Part shown: positions 1-7,804 of the stretch, one piece after another
How positions within the stretch are numbered: the first letter of the stretch is position 1
How the letters are laid out: the number at the start of each line of letters is the position of its first letter
NCBI RefSeq assembly: GCF_902498845.1
Contig: NZ_CABVLM010000011.1
Coordinates: 141,116 to 205,115 of the forward strand
DNA length: 64,000 nucleotides
Source: Pseudoalteromonas rhizosphaerae
GTDB lineage: Bacteria; Pseudomonadota; Gammaproteobacteria; Enterobacterales; Alteromonadaceae
Reading direction: 5' to 3'
Notes under the pieces: model-generated
Databases searched by the model: none
Told to the model about the DNA's origin: nothing
What the model saw: only the letters and a program-made list of their open reading frames with translations
Position numbers and translations under genes: made by a program

Positions 1-427
1 TTAAAATATCTCGACGTTTACCGGTTGCAATATCGCGTAGCAACATAAACATCGCATCTTTACCGTCAATTTCGCCGGCATGAATTCCCGCTTGAATAAA
101 AATAGTCGGCTTGGCGTTTTGCATTAACTGCGAAGGTGTAAATGCGCCATCTTCGCTTGCTACCATCATGTTGATCGCACGGCCACTGGCACTATGTGCA
201 ATAGTTTGCACTTGGAATTGGGTAGGGTTTGCTGCAACAAGACGATCTACAAAGGCCATAGTTTGCTGATAATTTGGTGACTTTAGCCCTTCGCTTAGTT
301 CGAAATCAGTGGTTAATGGGCCTTTTTGTTGTATCAGTGCCAAACTTTGACCTTGCCATGGCAACAATGGAGGTAAATGGCTATCTAATGTAACACTGGC
401 ACTTAACAATAATAAACTGGCGATCAT
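1..427 (-). CDS. M14 family zinc carboxypeptidase, N-terminal part (cut by window edge)
   Basis: The gene reads off the left edge, so only the first 142 codons are present. The product starts with a short hydrophobic stretch (MIASLLLLSASV), which looks like a signal peptide, and it is therefore probably periplasmic or secreted. Around residues 110-120 it has HAGEIDGKDA, the HxxE zinc-binding signature of M14 carboxypeptidases (HxxE as in the HAREW motif of carboxypeptidase A). The usual M14 fold hydrolyses C-terminal residues of peptides; the third zinc ligand and catalytic glutamate would lie outside the window. The start is the ATG at 425-427, with a TATAAT hexamer about 40 bases upstream. 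Family call good, substrate unknown. Confidence 0.85.
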   Translation of the reverse strand, partial: MIASLLLLSASVTLDSHLPPLLPWQGQSLALIQQKGPLTTDFELSEGLKSPNYQQTMAFVDRLVAANPTQFQVQTIAHSASGRAINMMVASEDGAFTPSQLMQNAKPTIFIQAGIHAGEIDGKDAMFMLLRDIATGKRRDIL

Positions 428-463
428 AGGACTCTCAAACGTTGGCCTCTTTAATAGCTTGAA

Positions 464-469
464 ATTATA
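464..469 (-). promoter_or_regulatory. Putative -10 box of the M14 peptidase gene
   Basis: A perfect TATAAT on the minus strand lies 37 bases upstream of the M14 start codon. I see no good -35 hexamer at 16-18 bases, so this is only a likely -10 element. Confidence 0.4.
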
Positions 470-566
470 ACAAGGATAAATGACAGATCGCGTAAACTGC
501 GGTGATTCAACAAAAAAATGCAGCCAATGACAATTTAAAAACTTTATAGGGCTAATATTCACGCAT

Positions 567-592
567 TAAAAAAGGCGCTATAAAAGCGCCTT
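567..592 (-). terminator. Rho-independent terminator after the ketoacyl synthase gene
   Basis: On the minus strand, AAGGCGCT and AGCGCCTT form a stem with a short loop, followed by a run of T (complement of the A run at 567-572). It lies about 20 bases past the stop codon of the ketoacyl synthase gene. Confidence 0.85.
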
Positions 593-612
593 GCCACTCA
601 AGAATAATGTGC

Positions 613-2520
613 TTAAAACATATCTTGATAAGGATTCGTTTTACTAAATGCAATGGCTTTATCAAAACCGGGAATATGCATGTCGGTATCAGAAATGACA
701 ATTTCATCTTCATCAATCATGCCATCACCAAAGCGATAGATTAGCTCATATTGTCCTAAGTCAGCTTGTTGCTGATAATTAGTCTGAGCAGCTGTAACGG
801 TTTGATTGCTCAATGCATATGCATCCATCACCGCACTACCATGGCGTTTTGCTAACATTTTCATGGTCACCATGGGTGACAAAACAGTGGCTGTGGCATT
901 ATTTCCGCCAAAGCCTTTTGAATTAATAAAAGCAATATCCATGTCTTCGCATTGATAATGCTCAGTACGAATATCTAAATACTGGTTATGCACATCCTTG
1001 GCCACTTTATCTATGGTGGTAATACCCGGCATAATATTATGTGCAAATACACCCAGCGCCATCGCTAATTGGTCGCCACTAGCTGGCGCAATTGTGTGCC
1101 CTACATACGCTTTTGGTGCTGCTACTTTCCAATTATCAATGGCAAACGTTTGTGCCACCTTATGATAAATTAATGACTCTGTTACGCGGTTTTGCGGTGT
1201 GCTTGAACCATGCGCTAAAATAAAGCTACGTTGTTGTAATGCTTCTTTACCTAATAAGCTCGTGGCTAATGCCGCCGACTTCGCCATGGTTATATAATTA
1301 CCCGGTCCCGGTGATGTAATTGATTTTTTAACGCCATCAGCATTTACAAATACATCAGGCACGCAGCCTAGAATGTCTGCCCCCAACTCCAGTGCTAACG
1401 CATCATCCATTAGAATCGCTACTTGTGCGCCTTCACCTAAAGTAAAGCCACAATTTTCGCCAAATGGGCGGCTACTTTTACGATAATCAGGCTCATCATC
1501 ATTGCTTAAGTTATCCAAGCGGCGTAAACCTTCAATATTCGCCAGCGCACTCATATTACCAAAGCCTTCAACAACTTCAGGGGTAATTGCGCATTCCACA
1601 CTTGCCACAATAGCAACACGTGTACGCCCTGCTTGTATATCGTTTACTGCAGCGCGCAAGTTATATAAAAATGTTGCACACGCGCCTGAAGTTGAAAACG
1701 TAGTGCCTACATTGCCCGTCACATAGGCATTAATAAAATCGGTCGACATTGTATTTAAGCCAAGCGCTAACTGCTTGGTGCTGACGCGATCACCTTGCTG
1801 GCGCGCTTTTACTAAACCACCTAAGCCCTTGTCATCCATTTGACCAATAACCGACGCTGAATAAGTGCCAATTTTATCAGGCTCAACACTATTCATAATG
1901 TGTTGCCAATCGAGTCCGGTTGATTTAATCGCGTCAGTAGCAGCAAATATAGTGGCTTGTAAACCACGTGGCTGGTAGCGACTGTTGTACATAATAGACG
2001 GATCAAACCCTGTTGGTAGTTGCCCAGCCGATTTAATCGGATTATCGCGAGTAGAATCATGTTTAATATCAAACTGAGCCGCAATGGTTACTTTTACTTT
2101 TTTATTTTCAAGCTCTTCTACTTGCCAACTTGTAGGGACCGGCGAAGGTAAATCTTTACGACGTGTTTCAAACACAATAGCGCTTTCATCTGACGCGGTT
2201 AACGTCATTTTTTGCTGCCACGGTGTTGCATCGACATCAAAATGCTCTTTTTCAATTTTACGAATTAACGTACCGGCAATAATTTGCTCACCAAAGCGTG
2301 CTTCTATGTCGCTTTGCTCAACAGTATTGCCTTGTAAATCTTGCAGTTGCCCATTCACAAGACTCACTAAATTCATTAACGTGGCGAGGCCTAAAAATGT
2401 TTCTTGGCGGGCTTGAGTATCTAAGTTATTTAACACGATACGACGATAACCTTGATGAAAAGAAGTACGGCCTGCGGCGTTAATTCCACCCATGCCGATA
2501 ATAACGGGTAATGCTGTCAT
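613..2520 (-). CDS. Stand-alone beta-ketoacyl synthase family protein
   Basis: A 635-residue protein of the thiolase-fold ketoacyl synthase family, which condenses an acyl thioester with a malonyl thioester. The catalytic triad is visible: Cys281 in TSGACATFL, His436 in AHGSSTPQNR and His474 in YVGHTIAPASG, followed by a glycine-rich KGFGGNNAT near residue 545. That is the Cys-His-His pattern of condensing enzymes. It is longer than FabB/FabF (about 410 residues); the extra length is mainly an N-terminal region of about 180 residues before the synthase core. No acyl carrier protein, ketoreductase or malonyltransferase gene lies beside it. It is transcribed away from an AraC-type regulator 126 bases upstream. 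A role in fatty-acid or lipid synthesis is inferred; the exact product is not known. Confidence 0.85.
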   Translation of the reverse strand: MTALPVIIGMGGINAAGRTSFHQGYRRIVLNNLDTQARQETFLGLATLMNLVSLVNGQLQDLQGNTVEQSDIEARFGEQIIAGTLIRKIEKEHFDVDATPWQQKMTLTASDESAIVFETRRKDLPSPVPTSWQVEELENKKVKVTIAAQFDIKHDSTRDNPIKSAGQLPTGFDPSIMYNSRYQPRGLQATIFAATDAIKSTGLDWQHIMNSVEPDKIGTYSASVIGQMDDKGLGGLVKARQQGDRVSTKQLALGLNTMSTDFINAYVTGNVGTTFSTSGACATFLYNLRAAVNDIQAGRTRVAIVASVECAITPEVVEGFGNMSALANIEGLRRLDNLSNDDEPDYRKSSRPFGENCGFTLGEGAQVAILMDDALALELGADILGCVPDVFVNADGVKKSITSPGPGNYITMAKSAALATSLLGKEALQQRSFILAHGSSTPQNRVTESLIYHKVAQTFAIDNWKVAAPKAYVGHTIAPASGDQLAMALGVFAHNIMPGITTIDKVAKDVHNQYLDIRTEHYQCEDMDIAFINSKGFGGNNATATVLSPMVTMKMLAKRHGSAVMDAYALSNQTVTAAQTNYQQQADLGQYELIYRFGDGMIDEDEIVISDTDMHIPGFDKAIAFSKTNPYQDMF

Positions 2521-2646
2521 AATTTACCTTGAGAAAACGTGTTATAGGAGAAGCTTGCAGTTTAGATGGATTTAATTATCAACATTGTGCTTAAATAGCC
2601 AAATAATGAGCCTATGAGGCCAAATCAAACTGGTCGGAGCAATTAA

Positions 2647-3657
2647 ATGGACAACAACTTGGTACTTAGCCCTTTGCAAATAAGTATTTTGGTATACCAG
2701 CACTTATTGATCACCAGTGTCACCTTGCCAATTGAAATGCTCAGAGCCGGTGAGGCGTACGCCAAAGGGCATATAAACAGCGGAACTTTTCGGCCATTAA
2801 CGATTAATTTAATCGCTGAGGACAGCGAACCTATCAAAAATCGCAGCGGCTTAGCAATATTACCGGATCACACTTACGGCACAGCACCTTACAGTGACTT
2901 GATTATTGTGCCCGGTATTTGGCGCAATCCTCGCCCTGTTGTCAGAGCAAACTCTGGGTTAGTTCAGTGGCTTGCCAGCAGCTGGCAAACGGGTAGCTCA
3001 ATCATTGGCGTGGGTACTGGCAATTGCTTAGTCGCTGAAGCTAAGTTATTAAATGGTCACCCCGCTACCACTCATTGGCATTATGCAGAACAATTTAAAC
3101 GCGACTACCCACAAGTGCTGCTCAAGCCTGATTTTTTTATCACTCAATCTGAGCGCTTATACAGTGTGGCAAGTCTAAATGCCTTAGCAGATGTGATCGT
3201 GCATATTATTAGCCAATACTACGGACAGGCCGCCGCTCAGCATGTTGAGCGCAACTTTTCTCACGAAATTAGGAAACCTTACGAAGACCAGCGCTACCTT
3301 GAAGGCGCCGTTGATCGGCATCCAGATGAACTCATCGCGCAAATTCAATTTTGGTTAAAAAACAACTTAACCACAGAACAAAGTTTAACAGAGGTCGCTC
3401 AACTATTTAGTTTGAGTTACCGCTCTTTTACCCGCCGTTTTCGCATTGCGACCAACCAAAGCCCCATTGAATATTGGCAGCAATTACGCGTACAAACAGC
3501 CAAAGAGCTACTTGCATCATCTAACTTATCAATTCAGGAGGTTGCTTTAGAGGTGGGTTACAATGATCAAGGTCATTTAACCCGCGTGTTTAAGAAAGTG
3601 CTCTCGCAAACGCCTAGCGAGTATCGAAAAGTGGTTAGAAGAAAGTTATTTGGTTAA
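2647..3657 (+). CDS. GlxA-type AraC family transcriptional regulator
   Basis: A 336-residue regulator with two parts. Residues 1-200 form a DJ-1/PfpI-like amidotransferase fold (IIVPGIW near residue 86; IIGVGTGNCLVAEA near residue 120, a degenerate nucleophile elbow). Residues 220-325 hold the two helix-turn-helix motifs of the AraC family, including RSFTRRFRIAT and the conserved signature region VALEVGYNDQGHLTRVFKK. This layout matches GlxA/FtrA-like regulators. It is divergent from the ketoacyl synthase gene and could control it, but no operator is obvious in the 126-base gap. A decayed copy of part of its N-terminal domain lies at 4711-4778. Confidence 0.9.
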   Translation: MDNNLVLSPLQISILVYQHLLITSVTLPIEMLRAGEAYAKGHINSGTFRPLTINLIAEDSEPIKNRSGLAILPDHTYGTAPYSDLIIVPGIWRNPRPVVRANSGLVQWLASSWQTGSSIIGVGTGNCLVAEAKLLNGHPATTHWHYAEQFKRDYPQVLLKPDFFITQSERLYSVASLNALADVIVHIISQYYGQAAAQHVERNFSHEIRKPYEDQRYLEGAVDRHPDELIAQIQFWLKNNLTTEQSLTEVAQLFSLSYRSFTRRFRIATNQSPIEYWQQLRVQTAKELLASSNLSIQEVALEVGYNDQGHLTRVFKKVLSQTPSEYRKVVRRKLFG

Positions 3658-3750
3658 TAAGTTGCGGGGTGTTATTTTTAAACAGTTAAACCTTTTAGAT
3701 AGCAAAATATACAGTGCGGGTTAAACATGAATATCGACGTTTAACGCGCA

Positions 3751-4569
3751 TCATTTACCATCGCTGTCGATTTGAGTACGCCTTTCAAATACTAACTTTA
3801 ATGCTGCGTCCATTTCTTTAATAAAGTCATCCTTAAATGGAAATTTTTCTGATGGCGCTTTCAAATAACCAATGTGAGCAGTTCGCTTGAAAATAATTCT
3901 GTCTTGCTGAAGTTGACTCAAATCAACAAATGGATGGCTTTGCTTAAGTGCTTTAATACCTGATAAGATGGCCCACTTGTCATTGATATAACAGTCGATT
4001 CTATTTTTAGCCAGCTTCAAAATATTTGATAATGTATCTTTGTTTTCCCATATTTTTATTTTGTTTTGCTCCAGGGCAGTGTTCAATGCTTGATCGAATA
4101 AGAGATACCCTGCATTGATACCAACATTAATCGGCTTTAATGGATATTCTGTGTTTTCAATCTTGAGTAAGCTTGAGTTTGGATTACAAAAAGCTTGTAT
4201 TACTTCTTCATGCAGCGGCTCTGAGTAAGGCCAAATAAAACTGCGCCCTTGCACATTTTTATAAGGAGGTAGTAAGGCAAAGTCCTCTCCTCGTCTAAGT
4301 GCGTCAACACCACGCTTCCAAGGTACTGGTTGCAACTCTATAATATATTTTTCACTGACCAAATCGGCAGCTTGACGAACTACATCAACATATAAGCCCA
4401 CTAACTCACCGTCTTTAAGGTAAGAATATGGGGGATAACTATCATCGACTAATATCACAACACGATAGCTTGGTTTGGCCACTACCGGTATTGTAAAAAA
4501 GAAAGCAAACAGCAGTAATGCAATTCTTTTCGGCCCATTCCACTGTATTATTTGCCAACTCGATTCCAT
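3751..4569 (-). CDS. Periplasmic solute-binding protein of the SBP_bac_3 type
   Basis: The start at 4569 (protein beginning MESSWQIIQW, 272 residues) is preferred because AGGTG stands 7 bases upstream; a longer reading would need a TTG codon at 4647 with no ribosome site. After a signal peptide (IALLLFAFFFTIPVVAKP) the chain resembles extracellular amino-acid-binding proteins: ILVDDSYPPYSYLKDGELVGLYVDV is the typical first strand and helix, with PVPWKRGVDALRRGE after it. No permease or ATPase gene is adjacent, so it is an orphan, as is common for this family in Alteromonadales. The ligand cannot be read from the sequence. Confidence 0.8.
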   Translation of the reverse strand: MESSWQIIQWNGPKRIALLLFAFFFTIPVVAKPSYRVVILVDDSYPPYSYLKDGELVGLYVDVVRQAADLVSEKYIIELQPVPWKRGVDALRRGEDFALLPPYKNVQGRSFIWPYSEPLHEEVIQAFCNPNSSLLKIENTEYPLKPINVGINAGYLLFDQALNTALEQNKIKIWENKDTLSNILKLAKNRIDCYINDKWAILSGIKALKQSHPFVDLSQLQQDRIIFKRTAHIGYLKAPSEKFPFKDDFIKEMDAALKLVFERRTQIDSDGK

Positions 4570-4710
4570 TAAACAACACCTAAATAAATAATCACTGGTT
4601 ATTAGCGTAGTCAGATTAATATTTTTTACAAATCTTAACTTCCCCAATTAGTATACCTACTCAAACGCTAAAATAACAAAAGCATAGGCTTACTCTTATT
4701 ATTACGATAA

Positions 4711-4778
4711 GCGTACGACAAGGACCATCTAGATGCCGGACTTGCTAGGCCACTAACAACCGATTTAATCGCGCTGGA
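4711..4778 (+). pseudogene. Relic of a GlxA-type regulator gene
   Basis: Reading from GCG at 4711 gives AYDKDHLDAGLARPLTTDL then IALD, which lines up without gaps with residues 37-59 of the intact regulator at 2647-3657 (AYAKGHINSGTFRPLTINL then IAED), about 13 of 23 identical. The codon just before is TAA, and there is a TAG about 25 codons further on, so no protein can be made. The nucleotide similarity is also visible (GCGTACG, then ATTTAATCGC). It looks like a leftover of a second regulator gene or of an old duplication. The rest of the 357-base gap 4570-4926 shows only the EAL gene promoter. Confidence 0.6.
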
Positions 4779-4859
4779 CTGTAAATCTTTAAACGAGCTA
4801 GTCCCTCGATCATAGATAGAGAAAACCGAACTAAGCAGCAAATAAAATCAAACGCTAAT

Positions 4860-4888
4860 TAGACGTTTATATCTATATAAATTATAGT
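4860..4888 (+). promoter_or_regulatory. Putative sigma-70 promoter of the GAF-EAL gene
   Basis: TAGACG (4 of 6 matches to TTGACA) and TATAGT (5 of 6 to TATAAT) are separated by exactly 17 bases. Transcription would start near 4895, about 30 bases before the start codon. Confidence 0.5.
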
Positions 4889-4926
4889 AATAGCATTAAA
4901 AGTGCTAAAAATTACATGGAGGCGCC

Positions 4927-6159
4927 ATGACGGCAAATTTTAGCGATGTGCTTTTGGATCAAAAAGATAATTCAACAATCGATGCTAAATTGACAAATTT
5001 GCTGGGATTGGTGCGCAAACATTTAAATATGGATGTTGCTTTTATTTCAGAGTTTATTAACGATGAGCGCGTTTTCAAAGTTGTCGATAATCCATCAGCA
5101 AATAAAACGGTTAAAGTGGGCAATTCCAATCCTATTAATGAAACATATTGCCATAAAATCAGTGAGAAACAGCTTAGCCCTATTATTACCAATTCAAAAA
5201 CAAATCCAATTACTCAAATAATGCCAGTAACCGACAAGTTAAACATAGGCGCTTATATTGGTGTGCCTATCAATCTTTCAAATGGTAAATTATATGGTAC
5301 ATTTTGTTGTTACAAATCGCATCATGATGAAAGCTTAAACGAGCGGGACTTGTCTTTTTTAAAGATGATCTCTGAAATTGCAACTGGATTAATTGAAAAA
5401 AACCTGCATAACACTGCATTGCATAGGCAAACCAAATTAGCAATTGAGGAGGTTATTGCAAGCAACAATATAAGTATTTATTTTCAGCCTATTTTTAATC
5501 TATTTAGTAATAAAATTGCGGGCTTTGAATCACTGTCACGCTTTTTTACCAAACCTTATAAAACACCTGATCTCTGGTTTAAAGAGGCAACAGATGTGGG
5601 CCTAGGTGAATCTCTGGAAATGCTGGCAATAAAAAACAGCCTCGCCTATATTGCGCAATTTAATGATACCACTTATATCGCCATTAATTGTTCACCATCC
5701 CATATACTCTCGGGTGCACTTGAATATACTCTGCAAGGAGCCGATTGTTCAAGGTTGGTATTAGAAATAACTGAACATTCACCAATATCAGACTATACAG
5801 TAATGCGAGCTGCATTAGCGCCACTGCGAAAAAAAGGGCTACGTTTGGCTATTGATGATGTAGGTGCTGGCTTTTCGTCGTTTCAACATATTTTAGAACT
5901 AGAAGCCGACATTATTAAATTAGATATCAGCCTTACGCAAAATATAAATAAAGACAATCGGAAGTTTTTACTGGCCAAGGCACTGTGTGGCTTTGCTAAA
6001 GCAATAGACTGTACGATTGTTGCCGAAGGCATTGAAACGCAAGCAGAGCTTAACGCATTAAGAAAATTAAATGTTGATAATGTGCAAGGTTACTTTATTG
6101 GCCGCCCTGCTCCTATTGAAGATGCATTGAGCTATCAAAGCATGACTTTATCAACATAA
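4927..6159 (+). CDS. GAF-EAL domain cyclic-di-GMP phosphodiesterase
   Basis: A 410-residue cytoplasmic protein. Residues 20-155 form a GAF sensor domain (GAYIGVPINLSNGKLYGTFC at its core). Residues 165-405 are an EAL domain that hydrolyses cyclic di-GMP to pGpG. The metal and catalytic positions look intact: Glu201 in FESLSRF (the EAL motif reads ESL), Asn254 in INCSP, Glu280 in LEITEHS, Asp310-Asp311 in AIDDVGAGFSS, Lys331 in IIKLD, Glu367 and Glu370 in AEGIE, and Gln387 in VQGYFIGRP. It should therefore be an active phosphodiesterase. GGAG precedes the ATG by 6 bases. It ends 11 bases from the convergent MgtC-family gene. The GAF ligand is unknown. Confidence 0.9.
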   Translation: MTANFSDVLLDQKDNSTIDAKLTNLLGLVRKHLNMDVAFISEFINDERVFKVVDNPSANKTVKVGNSNPINETYCHKISEKQLSPIITNSKTNPITQIMPVTDKLNIGAYIGVPINLSNGKLYGTFCCYKSHHDESLNERDLSFLKMISEIATGLIEKNLHNTALHRQTKLAIEEVIASNNISIYFQPIFNLFSNKIAGFESLSRFFTKPYKTPDLWFKEATDVGLGESLEMLAIKNSLAYIAQFNDTTYIAINCSPSHILSGALEYTLQGADCSRLVLEITEHSPISDYTVMRAALAPLRKKGLRLAIDDVGAGFSSFQHILELEADIIKLDISLTQNINKDNRKFLLAKALCGFAKAIDCTIVAEGIETQAELNALRKLNVDNVQGYFIGRPAPIEDALSYQSMTLST

Positions 6160-6178
6160 AAATGCCACTCTTAGTGGC
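6160..6178 (-). terminator. Terminator overlapping the stop codon of the MgtC-family gene
   Basis: On the minus strand GCCAC-TAAGA-GTGGC is followed by ATTTTTAT. The TAA stop codon of the MgtC-family gene sits inside the loop, so the stem starts within the coding sequence. Confidence 0.65.
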
Positions 6179-6683
6179 GTTCTGACTCGTTAATTTCTTT
6201 TCGATAGTATCGTTTGTGATAACTTTTAACTTTAGCGTGTACACCTTTACTTAAGCTTTTAAACTTAGCTTCAAGGACATCTACACCATATAAAATACCC
6301 ACCACTAAAATGGATAGTTTAATAGCTGCCAATAAATTATCGGTTGCAATCACTACACCAATAGATGCCAAAACCCAGATAGTTGCCGCCGATGTTACCC
6401 CAACCACAGCACCATCTTTAGCGAGCATCACTCCAGCACCTAAAAAGCCGATGCCAGTAATAATTTGACCAACCACGCGCGAGTGGTCAATCACATCACC
6501 ATGGAGCATAAACGCCGTGGCTAAGAACAAATAAGTACCTAATATAATCAGTACTGAGGTTCTTATTCCTACTGGTTTGCCTCGTAACTGGCGTTCCATA
6601 CCAATCAAAGCGCCACAAAATGCAGCACTGCCTATTGCCGACCACGAATAGGGGGCGATATCTACTAATTCAAAAAAAGTCAC
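6171..6683 (-). CDS. MgtC/SapB family inner-membrane protein
   Basis: A 170-residue protein with about four or five hydrophobic segments and the family hallmark near the N terminus: GSAAFCGALIGMERQLRGKPVGIRTSVLI, where the ERQ...G.RT pattern is typical of MgtC/SapB. A second conserved stretch is GIGFLGAGVMLAKDG. In enterobacteria MgtC modulates the F1Fo ATP synthase and helps growth at low magnesium; whether this homologue does so is not known. The start is GTG at 6681-6683 with AGGAT a few bases upstream. The C-terminal tail is basic (KVKSYHKRYYRKE) and probably cytoplasmic. Confidence 0.88.
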   Translation of the reverse strand: MTFFELVDIAPYSWSAIGSAAFCGALIGMERQLRGKPVGIRTSVLIILGTYLFLATAFMLHGDVIDHSRVVGQIITGIGFLGAGVMLAKDGAVVGVTSAATIWVLASIGVVIATDNLLAAIKLSILVVGILYGVDVLEAKFKSLSKGVHAKVKSYHKRYYRKEINESERH

Positions 6684-6697
6684 TCAAAATCCTAAAA

Positions 6698-7804
6698 TTA
6701 CTGCATGTGTATAGCCAGTGCCGTACTCAAACGAGAACTACCGAAACTGGCCATTTTTAAAAAGTCACTCTTAGCGATTGGTACGTGTTGACAATCAATC
6801 GCCAGCTGTTTATCGCTTTCACAAAAAGGGTCATGAACATATAGACAATGCTCATCTAAATGCGTTACACACACCCAATGCGGTGACTTTTTACCATCAA
6901 AGCGATACGTACTGATCAATAGCACCACGGCCATTTTGGCTGCTAACCAGCGCTCTATGTGCTCAAGGGTTAAGTCTTGATACTTCACATCTAGTTTGTG
7001 ATTAATTGCCTCAACCACAAATTGATTATGAACCGTGTGTAAAATTGCTTTCTTCTTATCACTTCTTACGCCATCAACAAACAATGTATCACGTGTATTA
7101 ATAATCACATCGGCTGTAAAACCGCGTTTATTGGCAGCTAAAGCAAGTCCTAATGGATGACAACCACCATGACCAGAGGTCATAAAAATAGTGGTTGCTT
7201 CACGCCAAATATCAAGCTCATTCACTTGTGAAATAATCGCTTTTTTTATTGATGACATTGCCATTAATAATGCCGCTGGCCCGCAAGTAAATTCGGTTGT
7301 TTGCTGATACCAAGGCGTTACACGCGAAAACTCAAGCTCATTAGTTTTACGAATGTTTTTTTGCATCCGCAAGGCATCGCTATGATCATCATAATAGTCA
7401 CTGTATTGCCCAAATACCCGATAGCCAAGCTTTTCATAAAGTGCGATTGCAGCTTTATTATTTACCGCCACTTCAAGACGCATAAATAACCGCCCGCGTT
7501 CAGCCGTTGCTCTTTCTAGTGCTTTCAAAAGCTGCTGAGCAATGCCTTTGCCTTGTGCATTTGGTGCAACTGCTAGCGAATATAAACGTGCTAAACGAGT
7601 GCCTTTATGACACCACACTAAGCCATAGCCGAGTATCTGTTGATCTAACTCTGCAACCATTAAAATACCATGTTTGGCTGCAATCCAGCGCTTCAAGCTA
7701 CGCGCACTCAATCTATCTTGATTAAAACTTTGCTGCTCTATCTCAAGTAACGCTTTTAAATCGCTGTCTGTGGCAGCGCGAACTGCCACACTATGCTCGG
7801 TCAT
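6698..7804 (-). CDS. GNAT acetyltransferase fused to a C39-like peptidase domain
   Basis: A 368-residue two-domain protein. Residues 1-150 are a RimI-like GNAT N-acetyltransferase: VAPNAQGKGIAQQLLKALE holds the acetyl-CoA loop (Q/RxxGxG/A), followed by LEVAVNNKAAIALYEKLGYR. Residues 155-368 are a papain-like C39-family peptidase: the nucleophile Cys in EFTCGPAALLMAM, and the His and Asp in PHWVCVTHLD and YVHDPF. No membrane segment is seen. The ATG overlaps the stop codon of the upstream RimK-like gene by one base, so the two are co-translated. Fusions of this kind next to RimK-type ligases suggest linked making and trimming of peptide tags; this is inference, and no substrate is known. Confidence 0.88.
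   Translation of the reverse strand: MTEHSVAVRAATDSDLKALLEIEQQSFNQDRLSARSLKRWIAAKHGILMVAELDQQILGYGLVWCHKGTRLARLYSLAVAPNAQGKGIAQQLLKALERATAERGRLFMRLEVAVNNKAAIALYEKLGYRVFGQYSDYYDDHSDALRMQKNIRKTNELEFSRVTPWYQQTTEFTCGPAALLMAMSSIKKAIISQVNELDIWREATTIFMTSGHGGCHPLGLALAANKRGFTADVIINTRDTLFVDGVRSDKKKAILHTVHNQFVVEAINHKLDVKYQDLTLEHIERWLAAKMAVVLLISTYRFDGKKSPHWVCVTHLDEHCLYVHDPFCESDKQLAIDCQHVPIAKSDFLKMASFGSSRLSTALAIHMQ

Noticed and set aside
2084..2483. Two overlapping plus-strand frames of 61 and 110 codons
   Set aside because: They lie antisense to the N-terminal region of the ketoacyl synthase, without ribosome sites or homology I can recognise.
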